From assembly GCA_964573725.1 (NCBI GenBank), contig CAZNLJ010000060.1, forward strand, positions 1 to 22,813: 22,813 bases of DNA. The letters are read 5' to 3'. This DNA comes from UBA6168 sp964573725 (GTDB taxonomy: Bacteria; Bacteroidota; Bacteroidia; Chitinophagales; Saprospiraceae). Below are positions 11,201 through 16,672 of the stretch, one piece after another. How positions within the stretch are numbered: position 1 is the first letter of the stretch; every line of letters begins with the position of its first letter. The position numbers were made by a program, and so were the translations under genes. The notes beneath the pieces are model-generated. The model had not been told where the DNA came from. It did no database searches and worked only from the letters and a program-made list of their open reading frames with translations.

Positions 11201-13312
11201 GCTCACGATGTCCCCGTCGCCGTCGCTGTCGTTGGAAAGCACCGGGATTGCCTGCGTACCGCCGGCATAGCAGACCGCATCTGCGACCGCCACCGGAGGC
11301 ACGGAGACGGCCACGCCTGCTGTAGCACTCACGCTCGGCTGTTCCTGCGCCAGGCTGTTCCGCGCCCCTTCCACCTGGGCGGTCAAATTCGTAGTCGGTT
11401 CGCAATTATCCAGCACCCGAAAGGAAACCGTTATGGTGGTATTCCCTCCCACAGCGGCCAGGTTCCCGATATGGGTCCATGCCACCTCGTTGTAATTCAG
11501 GGCACTCGGAGACAAGGAGGCGCTGAGGTACTGCAAGCAATGCTGTTCGTACTCCATGTGCAGCGGCACTTCCGTCATGGTATTCGCGCTGCTGTTTGTC
11601 ACCACGACGCTGAAGGTCAGTGTGTCTCCGATCCGATAGGGCCCGGAAGCCGGGGCTGTCTGCGTGTTGGTGATCGAGAGGGAAGGAGACCCGACGGTAA
11701 TGCTGGAGGAAAGGGAATCCTTAACCAGCGGGGTTTCCGTGCCCTCCGTAGCCACCGCTTCAAAGGTGTAGATACCTGAGCCTGCGGAGATGGTGTAGCT
11801 GTTCTCGTAGGTCTTGAGGCACCCCGTGGTATTCACTTCCGTGGAAGGATCCAGGCTTACCGTGGTTGACGCATCGGTGATCTTGAGGTCCTGGGCGGTG
11901 ATGTCGTAGTCACCGAAGGGATCCGATACGGTGGAGCGGACATAGACGGTTTGGCCGTCGGAAGCCAGGACGATCGGCGAACCGACCGGATAGGGGGAAG
12001 GATAGACCTGGACCGAAGTGACCTCGATGAAGGACTCCGTCGGCAGGGTCATGGCAGCGGGCTTGGTATCCGAGTCGAATTCGAGGTAGAAGTCCGTATC
12101 CCCGAGGTCGCTTTGGATTTCAAGGAAAATCTTGTCGCCGGCGGGTATGGTCACCGGGCTTCCGAGGGTACCGGTCCAGGTCAGCGATCCGTCCATCGCA
12201 TCCCAGACGGCGGATATGTCCTCGAGGAGGACGGTGGGCGTGCCGTTGACATGGCCCATGCGCATGGTTACGGAAACCGGACTGGCCGGCATGGTGCCGC
12301 TGGTCACCACCGCATAGGCCTTGACCGTGATGGTCTGTCCGGCCGGTATGGTCAGGGCCGTGCAAAGCACGGGATCCAATTCGAAATAGGCGACCTCGTT
12401 GGCATACCCGTTGACGGCGACGCCGAGGGCTGCCCATTCCTGGGCACCACCGGAGACCGTCCAATTCATGGGCGTATTGCCATCCTGGACATCGGGGTCA
12501 TCCAAATAACTGGAACCAACACTGACGTTGTTGGAGCCGGTGGAAGCAAAGACGGTGGATTGCGGCGAAACAGGGGTAGGATCACTGGAACCGGTCTTGG
12601 CCACCACGTCCAGCACCAGGTCACCGGGGCTGGAGGGAACCGATTGGGAAATGCTCGTGACCGAGGAGAAATTAGCCTGGACGACCGTTCCGAAAGGGTC
12701 GTCCAGATTGACGTTGATGAAGTTGGCGATACCGAAGGTTACCTCCAGGTTGCCGCCGTTGTAGTATACCGTCACCGGCGCAGTGATCTCATCCGGGTTG
12801 GTCAGGTACCAAAGTTCGACGGAGATTCCCGTACCGTTGTTATTGGTCTGGCTGGCCAGGCGGGTAAAGTGCTGGCTACCAAAAGTTATGGAATCGATGT
12901 CCACCGCCCCGTTGACCCGATAGCCGACAGAGGCCGTCATCATCCGGTCGGAACCGGCTGCCACAGTATAATTGGCACCGAGGGTCTGCGGGCTGGCCAC
13001 GGCATTCGGACCAGAGGTATAGGAAGCGGAGGTGACCAGGGAGGCCGTATTCTTGACCAGGGTCATCGTCTGGGCGGTGGTCATGTCGCCATTGGCCACC
13101 GGATCCCGGCGGTCCAGGACCTGGGCGGGGTCCGACAGGTACAACACCTTGTTGACCGTGGTTTGGGCCGACAGCTGGACGGCACCGGCCAGCAGCAGCA
13201 GACTGAAAAGCCAAATCCCCCCTGCCGTTGACAGTTGGGAAAGGATGCGAAGCTGGCGTTCCTGTGTATAGAAAGGAGTCATAACTGTATCTTTCCGTTG
13301 GTATAAGTTCAT
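1..13312 (-). CDS. Giant multidomain surface adhesin (SprB, DUF11, cadherin-like, P-domain, HYR repeats), 3' end outside window
   Basis: The minus strand stays open in one frame from an ATG at 13312 to the window edge: 4437 codons, no stop seen, same register at both ends. Residues 1-49 form a long signal peptide (hydrophobic IWLFSLLLLAGA, cleavage after QLSA), preceding a beta-rich head of about 490 residues that I do not recognise. Then come DUF11-like, two Big_9-like, PKD-like, five SprB, six DUF11, twelve cadherin-like and at least eight HYR domains. No catalytic domain is visible, so a cell-surface adhesion, gliding or matrix role is inferred. Family knowledge predicts a type IX secretion C-terminal domain beyond the left edge. 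The ATG at 13282 (residue 11) is an alternative start; 13312 is preferred because it lies 11 bases after the upstream stop, suggesting translational coupling. Long ORFs on the opposite strand are in-register antisense shadows. Confidence 0.93.
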   Translation of the reverse strand, partial: MNLYQRKDTVMTPFYTQERQLRILSQLSTAGGIWLFSLLLLAGAVQLSAQTTVNKVLYLSDPAQVLDRRDPVANGDMTTAQTMTLVKNTASLVTSASYTSGPNAVASPQTLGANYTVAAGSDRMMTASVGYRVNGAVDIDSITFGSQHFTRLASQTNNNGTGISVELWYLTNPDEITAPVTVYYNGGNLEVTFGIANFINVNLDDPFGTVVQANFSSVTSISQSVPSSPGDLVLDVVAKTGSSDPTPVSPQSTVFASTGSNNVSVGSSYLDDPDVQDGNTPMNWTVSGGAQEWAALGVAVNGYANEVAYFELDPVLCTALTIPAGQTITVKAYAVVTSGTMPASPVSVTMRMGHVNGTPTVLLEDISAVWDAMDGSLTWTGTLGSPVTIPAGDKIFLEIQSDLGDTDFYLEFDSDTKPAAMTLPTESFIEVTSVQVYPSPYPVGSPIVLASDGQTVYVRSTVSDPFGDYDITAQDLKITDASTTVSLDPSTEVNTTGCLKTYENSYTISAGSGIYTFEAVATEGTETPLVKDSLSSSITVGSPSLSITNTQTAPASGPYRIGDTLTFSVVVTNSSANTMTEVPLHMEYEQHCLQYLSASLSPSALNYNEVAWTHIGNLAAVGGNTTITVSFRVLDNCEPTTNLTAQVEGARNSLAQEQPSVSATAGVAVSVPPVAVADAVCYAGGTQAIPVLSNDSDGDGDIVSVSIVSAANPDFNLTVNGSNEVEFTLVASPSEDDLFTFEYDVTDIQSLKDTAVVTVRYSTTNAAPVAVGDAEITTPGLPVTKNVLANDSDAEGFLDATSLVISLAPANGSAVYLGNGIISYTPNTGFYGVDSLRYTVSDVACPTGASLSDQATLVITVLDAVYVCSDHLDTISIPTLPDANSFTWTLPAGAVAIGSTDNDSIVVDWSALTPGQTYQVCVYGSNDCGDGMQRCQDIYLDEVTVTLVPDDINCRGDLDGSVETTVSSGLAPFTFTWDTGQSAEDIAGLSEGDYNLTVTDNAGCTGTASTSISQPVTNLAITGALVTDATGGVGAADGAIDIDVDFGAVQVLSENFDSGNWNAADFQVLTGTGSAASGAFQSTGNTRGPLSTVATNLKPTPSQPLVVAATVSFTFVDDDIAFIGTRSDGLNDGTGGEPTNSIYLRIHNFNDGEVILSDPIGGDGTSANLTNAFFSTPVRVVITDDGNTFSATLTNIATSVSHTLSHSTTNSGGDRVVLSTGSNCSWDDLSITSMPYTYVWTQPATTQDITGLTADSYTVTVTDANGCTAVGSYTVENTAEPITIVSMVHTDVLCHGDATGTIDVAVIGGTAPVSYAWSGPAGFVSTNSASQTALAAGTYTVTVSDAAMNTATASATITEPGAALSLSSAKTDVTCGGLTNGSINLTPSGGTLPYSYLWSNGASSQDLSGLSAGTYTVTVTDGNGCTATNSRTITTPTAIGVSAVVTHTACDPGNGGQVALSVGGGTPDYTFLWSDASTNDTLSMVAAGTYGVTITDDNACTAVRSYVVEPVCIGTAKRLVGTPVNNGDGSYSATYEILVRNEGNVILNNVQVDENLAAQFTAVDSFQVLATSSSALTVNGAFDGDTDTGLLAGSDILYVDDSAYIQLRLKIWPGTALGPIDNSVTANGTSSGGITVSDLSHNGTDPDSGTNGSADDSTPTPVTFSETPVIGLAKALTAGPTSNGDGSYDLSFRFILRNLGDVPLSAVQVTDNLSTVFSGASSLVVNSISSSDLAVNTAYDGTSVQTMLLGTDAMAVGDLDTIDLDLTVTPLGAGPYNNTATVSGNSPGGTTVSDVSQDGAYPDPDNDGLSSDNDDPTPIVFPENPAIAIAKRLVGTPVNNNDGTYDVTFALVVENVGDVPLRNVQVTDDMNTLFPGAVLSGFTVTSTTFSTNAAYDGGGSDANLLAGTDNLAVGAQGTITIAFTVAPGNDLTRENQATATADSPFNTSVTDDSHNGFDPDPENDGPADNMDVTPVIFTESPGISLAKSLFSSTNNNDGTYTVVYRLIVGNTGDVPLSAVQLTDDLATRFALASGFVPVGVSATGSLTANGSFDGDADTDLLTAAASTLAFGDQDTITLTVILIPGTYLGPYTNLAVANGTSPAGSSVSDTSTNGVNADPDRDGNPGNNSIPTPVTFTEFPRIGVSKDITSGPTDLGAGVYQVTYQVRVENAGDVPLSDVQVMEDLDATFPAPTTYTVNSVLITTQPVSNNLTLDAMYDGSSANAALLDGLSPLLPDEFALIEIVVDISANGFGGPYLNTTVGFGTSPAGSTVLDLSQDGTSVDPDLNGPANNSEPTPLVLFENPLVGIAKSVDTLVYNLADGTNDVTFNLVIGNYGDVQLCSLEIYDDVVGQFSTAAPLSNFSATDGSILGANVAWNGTGTSNILLPGQCLAVGEKDTLQVSFRFTPSAADTIDNIALAFGRGPLGGMTSDTSQVGQDPDPTAMTTPGTSNTPTPVVPLIPPIAVDDSYVTTYDTNVSDDVSTNDSYPIGSSFAVYDSTANGSLTFNTDGTFTFDPDSGFSGLDSFYYQVCLPAPYSAVCDSALAILVVGPDAVADSYTTGFDTPVTGDVSDNDVYPAGSGFDNITDPANGDVVFAVNGTFSYTPNTGFTGVDSFRYVVCLPSPNTSVCDTAKVFVVVGPQAVNDSYLTAYDTNVSDDVSSNDTYPAGSAFAMSDSTANGALTLNNDGTFTYNPDSGFSGPDTFTYTVCLPAPNGTVCDSATVVITVGPDAVADNYTTGLDSPVTGDVSDNDVYPAGSGFDNITDPANGSVVFAVNGTFNYTPNTGFTGVDSFRYVVCLPSPNTTVCDTATVVIVVGVYAADDMYGTPNDTDVSDDVSTNDVYPTGSTFAVITGGSPSNGALTAFNTDGTFTYDPDAGFEGLDTFTYQVCMPSPNTTVCDTAIAVIVVGPVAVNDTVITAYQTPKTSTAAANDSYPPGSDFDQFTFPANGDVVLSPNGGFIYTPDAGFTGIDSFRYTVCLPYPNNSYCDTATVFIIVGPQAVDNSYVTTFDTNVSDDVSGNDTYPAGAVFNDTGMPGNGTLTFNSDGTFTYDPDSGFTGPDTFTYTVCLPAPNGTVCDSASVVIMVGPDAVDDDFVTRYETTLTNTVASNDDYPAGSSFALFDDVNHGTNILYANGAFTYTPAGGYTGSDTFRYVVCLPSPNTSICDTATAIIVIGPDAVNDVYLLVAGAESCDTVTYSGPAVNILDNTTVSATLTVSGASTISDVNVVGLDITHTWINDLIITLESPTGTLVTLLDGPCGSDNDMFISLDDEAGSGDYPCPPTDGLAYWPTELLSNFDGEDPNGTWTLYIEDTFDEDDGILNAWGLSFCTAIADTLFADVSPNDGFSTGSTFDTIPGTGPSHGSLISFDANTGTFTYVPGSEFPGLDQFQYELCLPAPNGTICDTALVTIGGPSATDDYYTTAPGVAVSGDVSTNDGIVTGATFSVTSGVSNGSLVLSSNGEFLYVPDPGFNGSDTFTYVLCLPAPNNTVCDTAIAVISMGPDAVDDLYRTAHNTAVSADVSTNDDYPAGSVFSKIVNPSNGSIPQGSFNSDGTFTYTPNTGFTGVDTFRYRVCLPAPNGTSCDTALVLIVVGPAAVDDSYSTPYETPIAADVSDNDTYPTDALFSVVAEPTDGALVMASDGSFLYTPDLDFTGNDTFTYSIRMPAPYSDLRDTAFAYITTGIACGITCPADISTNTDFGDCTAAITLTTPTLNASCTSGTLSYTVTNPDGSIDGPYNTGSLGYTFDAGISQVAWSVEDSVGNIFSCLQQVTVTDNQSPNFTCPSNATVGTNTPGLGQTGDCYGTYTWNHPLPTDNCAVTTYTYQINGADGNNIGPFDLMVLVQGATSGFINASYDFPVGTSTVLYYMSDDAVNQNGCTFTVTVTDNEQVQFVNCPTDTISVSLFPGTCEGGATWTVPVAEDNCLVQAVLQISGPMLDSLLPVGVHEVVYVAYDNYIYTDTCRIYIEVSDNEDPVIVCPGNMTVDADPGTCTWTAPVGSLTPVLMASNCDSAITYVITGATTASGTDDASGTTFNAGLSTVTYTITETASGQAWTCSFTVTVADGDAPSISCPPNRDAGTDAGTCEASVTLAVPTVSDNCPGTPTLSYTVDNPDNSLDGPFSSAMNTFTYQLGISLVTWTATDSAGNSASCTHTVTVVDNEKPLMTCPSPVTIGTNNTGFGQTGDCYGTYAWNHPLPTDNCEIITYVYEIEDAEGVHAGPFDLMPLTQGATAGFITASYNFPVGVNTLLYYVTDAAGNTEGCNLTVTVYDNEQVDFVNCPVDTFTVALFPNACEGGAVWSIPVAEDNCLVQAVVQISGPTPGSPLSVGVHEIVYVAYDNAIYTDTCRMYIEVVDTEAPVIVCPGNLVIDDTDPGTCTWTAPAGSLTPLLTASNCDSVVTYTVTGATSASGTDDASGVVFNLGTSTVTYTITETASG
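3313..3718 (-). other. P (proprotein convertase/Homo B) domain nested in the ninth cadherin-like repeat
   Basis: The ninth repeat starts normally (DAVNDVYLLVAG) and resumes at IADTLFADVSPNDGF, but about 148 extra residues lie between. The insert reads as a P domain: DNTTVSATLTVSG, then DVNVVGLDITHTWINDLIIT, LESPTGTLVTLL, and the hallmark end FDGEDPNGTWTLYIED...GILNAWGLSFC. P domains usually follow subtilisin-like proteases. Here there is no protease, so a binding or stabilising role is inferred. Confidence 0.82.
4079..4138 (-). repeat. 60-base exact direct repeat, copy 1 (copy 2 at 5156-5215)
   Basis: Identical to 5156-5215 and 1077 bases away. The copies encode the TFTYTVCLPAPNGTVCDSA segment of cadherin-like units seven and three, which belong to the same subtype. 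Confidence 0.8.
5006..5083 (-). repeat. 78-base exact direct repeat, copy 1 (copy 2 at 5540-5617)
   Basis: The two copies are identical over 78 bases and exactly 534 bases apart, which is two 89-residue units. They lie in equivalent places of cadherin-like units four and two, with near-identity extending on both sides. This points to recent duplication or gene conversion of a two-unit block. Confidence 0.85.
5156..5215 (-). repeat. 60-base exact direct repeat, copy 2 (copy 1 at 4079-4138)
   Basis: Lies in cadherin-like unit three. The synonymous positions are conserved too, so this is DNA-level duplication and not only protein-level constraint. Confidence 0.8.
5540..5617 (-). repeat. 78-base exact direct repeat, copy 2 (copy 1 at 5006-5083)
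   Basis: Partner of the copy in cadherin-like unit four. It lies in unit two of the giant adhesin at the same position within the repeat. Confidence 0.85.
5927..8776 (-). repeat. Six tandem DUF11 repeats (about 157 residues each)
   Basis: Units begin with an I-G/A-x-(A/S)-K motif at 8776, 8305, 7834, 7366, 6889 and 6397, giving lengths of 157, 157, 156, 159, 164 and 157 residues. Each has an NxGDGSY or NNNDGTY loop, a VxNxGDVPLxxVQVTDdL strand pair, an AYDG or SFDGdxDTxLL loop, and ends with NGTSPxGxxVSDxSxNG, an Asp-rich DPDxDG-type linker and TPTPVxFxExP. The pattern matches the DUF11/conserved-repeat family used as stalks in large secreted proteins. The acidic linkers look like calcium sites between units. 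Confidence 0.85.
8790..10480 (-). repeat. Five SprB repeats in the giant adhesin, one interrupted
   Basis: Each unit of about 75 residues follows the SprB pattern: a C-x-G-D/N-x-x-G-S/T-I start, a central YxxxW-x-x-G/A-x-(S/T)-x-D strand, then a GxYTVTVTDxxGCTA end. Units start near 10476, 10285, 9470, 9240 and 9020. The second is split by a jelly-roll-like insertion. The third has lost the terminal Cys (SDAAMNTATA), and the fifth uses an aspartate variant (ACDPGNGGQV). SprB repeats are known from the mobile gliding adhesin of Flavobacterium and from many Bacteroidota surface proteins. Confidence 0.8.
9612..10187 (-). other. Jelly-roll (concanavalin-like) domain inserted inside an SprB repeat
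   Basis: About 190 residues (roughly 1043-1234) sit between the first strand of an SprB unit (ADGAIDIDV) and its second half (MPYTYVWTQPATTQDITGL). The insert has an FDSGNW start, a strand with FVDDDIAFIGTRSDG, alternating strands (NSIYLRIHNFND, PVRVVITDDGNTFSATL) and a C-terminal CSWDDLSITS. This layout is typical of LamG/concanavalin-like jelly-roll folds. The fold and any sugar binding are inferred. Confidence 0.55.
10735..11680 (-). other. DUF11-like domain followed by two Big_9-type Ig-like domains
   Basis: About residues 545-860 of the adhesin. The first part (SLSITNTQ, then GDTLTFSVVVTNSS) reads as a DUF11/conserved-repeat fold. Two Big_9-like domains follow, recognised by the vlsNDSDGDGD and vlaNDSDAEG loops after a PVAV-type start and by a yTPNTGFyGvDSLrYTVsD strand pair. 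A PKD-like domain with two Cys pairs (roughly 10480-10735) follows before the first SprB repeat. This is seen by eye; the domain names follow family knowledge. Confidence 0.65.
13165..13312 (-). other. Signal peptide of the giant adhesin
   Basis: Residues 1-49. A long n-region (MNLYQRKDTV then MTPFYTQERQLRILSQ) is followed by the hydrophobic core IWLFSLLLLAGAV and the cleavage site QLSA|QT. Long n-regions are common on very large exported proteins. This fits Sec export before type IX secretion. Confidence 0.75.
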
Positions 13313-13323
13313 GGCTATCAATA

Positions 13324-15975
13324 TCAATCGACAATAACACCCGTAGGTTTGCCGGGTACGGCCGCTGGGCTGGCCGTGACACAGACCGGATCGCTTTCGC
13401 AGCCGGTCGGGTCGGTGACGGCGGTCACACAGACCTGGCCGCCCTGGGCGGTCGTCCACAAGAGTTCTATCTCGTTGGTCCCTTGTCCGGACACCAGGGT
13501 GGAACCGTCGGGATGGGTCCAGGTGTAATTGACCGCGGGATTATCGGTGACGCTGTACAGGATTCCGGCTTCCGCCACACAGGCGGCCGGATTGGTCGGT
13601 GTGCCGGGCGAGGGGGCGGCACAATCCGGGTCGGCGCAGTCCGTGAGGCCGTCCCCGTCATTGTCGATTCCGTCGTTACAGATTTCCGGTTCGTACAGGA
13701 AGACACCGGCGGTTGCTGTGCAACCGTTGTCGTCGGTGACGGTGACGTTGTATTGTGCGCGATGCAGGTCCGAGAGGTCCTCCGTGGTGGCGGCGGTGTT
13801 CCAGCTGAAGGTGTAGGGACTGGTCCCGCCGGAAACCGTCAGGTCAATACTTCCGTTGGCGTTTGCCGCACCGGTACCCGGTAGGGGATTGGAGTCGTTG
13901 GTCGCCGCCAGGGAAAGGCTGAGGGCGGCCGGTTGGGTCAGGGTGTAGGAGGCGGTGGACGTACAGCCGTCCGCATCCGTAATGGTCACGGTATAAGTAC
14001 CGGCGGGCAGGTTGCCGATGGAGGCGGTGGTATTTCCGTTCGACCAGCTGTAAGTGAAGGGACCATTGCCGGTCACCGCCAGGGAAATGCTACCGTCGTT
14101 GTCGCCGGCGCAGGAAATATCGGAAGTGGACGGTGTGACGGTGGTGGTAGTCCGGGCAGGAACGGAGGCGGTCGCTGTGGAAGTACATCCCACGGCATCG
14201 GTCACTGTCACGGTGTAGGCGCCGGGGGCCAGTCCGGTCAAGGTTTGCAGGCCGTCCCCATCGTTGAGGGTGGTATTGGTATAAGCGGAAGGCCCGATCC
14301 ACTCGAAATCGTAGGGCGCGGTCGCGCCGGTGGTGGTGAGGGCGATGGTGCCGTCGTTGCCGTTGCAGGAAATAGTCGGAACGATGGCGGTGTTTTCGAA
14401 AAATAGCTTGGTCGGGTCGTAGGCCACGGTCACGCTGTAAGGCTCCACCGGGCAGCCGGTGGGAAGGGTGACTGACAGGGTATAGGTGCCGGGTTGGTCC
14501 ACGGTGATGACCCGTTGGCTGGCGGGGCCGATGATATTGCCGTCGACGGTGGACCAGCTGTAGGTCGCATCGGTCCGGTTCGGCAGGCCCTCCAGGTCCG
14601 CCGTCGGGTTGAGGCAGGAAAGCGGCGTTTCCCAACCGATGGAGTAAGCGGTCGGTTTCGCCCAGGCATAGGGACCGCCGAAGTCCTTGAGCTGGGCGGT
14701 GAAGGCCTCGGAGGACCGGGATTTGACGATAAAGGTACGGTAAGGGAAATCGCAGGAATCAGCCCCCAGCAGGTTGGTATTGTCCAACCCGTAGGTGGTC
14801 AGGTCGAAGCCGACTTCCGTGACGTAGTATTCCCCGTAGGTGTCGTTGACCGTATTGAATTTGGTGCCTTTGTGGTCCCAGGGCGGGGCGGTCGGCAATT
14901 CGCCGGCCAGGTTGACGTAGCCGCAGGCATCCTGGGCACCCAGGGGAAGGATATTGGCGTAACCGTATGGAGCGGTCTGGGTCGCACCATCGAATTCCGA
15001 GCCGAAGGTGAAAGGAAGGTTGGCCGGCGGACTGGCCAGGAAGGCATTGTAATTCGTCCGGCTCACCCAAATCCGCAGTTCGCCTTGCGGCGTCGTACCG
15101 CCGTTGGTCATGGAAATATTGAAGATGATATCGCCCAGCCGGGTGATGTTGCCGCTTCCGTCGAAGGTGAAGGCGGTGTGCCCCATGTCCGGACCTCCGG
15201 AGGTGAAGCCCGCGGCCTGGGAGAAAGTAACCTCCTCGATGAAAAACTCGAAATCGACGTACGCGGAACCACCGGGCTCCGTCCGAGCGAGCAGACCGAA
15301 AAACCAGAGGTTGTCGGAAAGATAAGGCCCATCCCTGCGCATGTAGCCGGCCAGGTCCAGCAGGTCGTTCTTGCCCAATACGTTGGCCGGTCCGCAAGGC
15401 CAGACGGCCGGGTCTTGTCCGTTCTTGCCGGAAGCGACATAGGAAGTGGAATCGACAAAGCCGGTACCGCCGAAGAAGTCCTTGGCATAAAGGGCGTCCA
15501 CCCATATCCGGTTGTCGACCCGACTGAAGATACCCTGGCTCATGCGGGCTTCATATAGCGGATTCCCCCCTGCCAACAATAAGGCGCGGATGGCGGCGGA
15601 ATCGCTCTCATCGATGATCCCCCTGCCCGTAGCCCCCGCAAACCAGTCGTCGGTATTGGTGGCGCTGGCACCTCCGTGGTCACCGAACGGCAATTGCCCG
15701 GAATAGAGGTCCGCATCGATCCCGAAGTTTCCGCCGACACAACCGGAGTTGTCGATGGACTGTGCCGGCAGCACATGGGCCACCAGGCTGAACAGGAAAG
15801 CCCAGACGACAGGCAGCAGCCCACTTGCCGGTGTCCCTATCCGTTCCGAAAAAGTCGATGTTCGGAAGGAAAAACCGTCCTTGCTTGTCCTCGCCCGCAA
15901 GTTTTCGGAACAGTCCGGAAGAATTGGACCCGGACTTGTCCGGCAGTTTCTGTGTGTTGAACGCATGGTCGCCAT
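13324..15975 (-). CDS. Secreted SprB-repeat protein with PKD-like domains and Cys/Asp metal-binding-type loop
   Basis: This is a secreted protein of about 880 residues encoded directly upstream of the giant adhesin. The frame is open back to a GTG at 16092, but the hydrophobic signal core (LLPVVWAFLFSLVAHVLPAQS) would then lie over 90 residues in. The ATGs at 15975 or 15966 are more likely, still leaving an unusually long, Arg/Ser-rich n-region. The mature protein has an N-terminal domain of about 370 residues that I do not recognise, rich in aromatic and Asp/Asn residues; a PKD-like domain; three SprB repeats (each with the GTYTVTVTDxxGCT-type end); a loop starting CNDGIDNDGDG, which resembles Ca- or Cu-binding MopE-type motifs; and a final PKD-like domain with a Cys pair. 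It stops at GVIVD with no recognisable type IX sorting domain. A structural partner or accessory of the adhesin is an inference from position only. Confidence 0.87.
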   Translation of the reverse strand: MATMRSTHRNCRTSPGPILPDCSENLRARTSKDGFSFRTSTFSERIGTPASGLLPVVWAFLFSLVAHVLPAQSIDNSGCVGGNFGIDADLYSGQLPFGDHGGASATNTDDWFAGATGRGIIDESDSAAIRALLLAGGNPLYEARMSQGIFSRVDNRIWVDALYAKDFFGGTGFVDSTSYVASGKNGQDPAVWPCGPANVLGKNDLLDLAGYMRRDGPYLSDNLWFFGLLARTEPGGSAYVDFEFFIEEVTFSQAAGFTSGGPDMGHTAFTFDGSGNITRLGDIIFNISMTNGGTTPQGELRIWVSRTNYNAFLASPPANLPFTFGSEFDGATQTAPYGYANILPLGAQDACGYVNLAGELPTAPPWDHKGTKFNTVNDTYGEYYVTEVGFDLTTYGLDNTNLLGADSCDFPYRTFIVKSRSSEAFTAQLKDFGGPYAWAKPTAYSIGWETPLSCLNPTADLEGLPNRTDATYSWSTVDGNIIGPASQRVITVDQPGTYTLSVTLPTGCPVEPYSVTVAYDPTKLFFENTAIVPTISCNGNDGTIALTTTGATAPYDFEWIGPSAYTNTTLNDGDGLQTLTGLAPGAYTVTVTDAVGCTSTATASVPARTTTTVTPSTSDISCAGDNDGSISLAVTGNGPFTYSWSNGNTTASIGNLPAGTYTVTITDADGCTSTASYTLTQPAALSLSLAATNDSNPLPGTGAANANGSIDLTVSGGTSPYTFSWNTAATTEDLSDLHRAQYNVTVTDDNGCTATAGVFLYEPEICNDGIDNDGDGLTDCADPDCAAPSPGTPTNPAACVAEAGILYSVTDNPAVNYTWTHPDGSTLVSGQGTNEIELLWTTAQGGQVCVTAVTDPTGCESDPVCVTASPAAVPGKPTGVIVD

Positions 15976-16672
15976 TTTGGTCCGACGGGATTGCGCTGCG
16001 GCGCTCGTCGGAAACAAACCGAACCCACCACTGGTAGGTGCGGTATGGTTAACGCTTAGGAAATTTGGATCAAAAACAATTTTTTCAGTCACCCGGATGG
16101 GAAACGTTTGAATGGGTCATGTCGGGAGGGAGGCGGAACGAATGAAGCAAGCCCACTTCCGACTTGCCATGTGGTACGTTGGAAAAAGGATGCTGTTACG
16201 AACCACAAAGGCAACGAATCAGTAAGTTTTGGAAGGCATCAGAAACGTGTAAGAATCGATACGGGCTTGGGGGACTGAGGTTTCGGCCAATGCGTGAGAC
16301 CTTTCGGTCGTTTTTTTTTGAATCGTGATGCCGTAATCCGTGCACAAATCGTGCAAATTTATTCCGATTTTTCGAAAACGCGGAAAATGGAGCAGAAAAT
16401 TACTTCCCGAACCGGATGATTCCACCGGAACCGCTCCTGAATTTTATGTAATTTTATTGTTACAATTATTTTTGCAAATTATTTTATTTTTAATTGTAAA
16501 TCGCTTTCAAACAGTGTTTTACTTATTTTCAAAACATTTTATCCTTGCTTAAAATACCTTGCAATAGATTGGTGATTAGCCGGTTGCATATACAAGAATA
16601 TTTGAGCCCGTAAATCGGGACCCTCCGGCGCCAGACCTGCCCCGCTGCCGGTTACCATCGGTTTAGCCGTAA
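15976..16672. other. Gene-free region upstream of the adhesin unit, with an AT-rich island
   Basis: There is no supportable gene here. The first 117 bases are an in-frame extension of the SprB protein ORF and may be 5' leader. Bases 16440-16560 are strikingly AT-rich against GC-rich flanks. The island holds a perfect 9-bp inverted repeat, TTACAATTA at 16460-16468 and TAATTGTAA at 16491-16499, with a 22-base spacer, and a plus-strand TATTTTTG box at 16467-16474. A 4-bp stem and tetraloop followed by nine T occurs at 16298-16319 on the plus strand, too weak to call a terminator. The small minus-strand ORF at 16219-16425 has no recognisable features. Confidence 0.6.
16354..16361 (-). promoter_or_regulatory. 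Possible -7 box for the adhesin unit
   Basis: On the minus strand this reads TAAATTTG, matching the Bacteroidota TAnnTTTG -7 consensus. It lies in the AT-rich leader about 380 bases before the likely start of the SprB protein. No clear TTTG -33 box is seen at the right spacing, so this is a weak candidate for a long-leader transcript. Confidence 0.3.

Noticed and set aside
14494..15558. Plus-strand ORF of 354 codons opposite the SprB protein
   Set aside because: Antisense shadow with no recognisable motif; the minus strand carries the SprB and PKD domains.
13324..16092. GTG start at 16092 for the SprB protein
   Set aside because: It would place the signal-peptide core more than 90 residues from the N-terminus. 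ATGs at 15975 and 15966 are better placed, though still distant.
16298..16319. Terminator hairpin on the plus strand
   Set aside because: Only a 4-bp stem with a tetraloop before nine T, and no plus-strand gene ends here.
16219..16425. Minus-strand ORF of 68 codons in the spacer upstream of the adhesin unit
   Set aside because: No recognisable motif, signal peptide or ribosome site, and it lies in otherwise non-coding sequence. It remains possible but cannot be supported.
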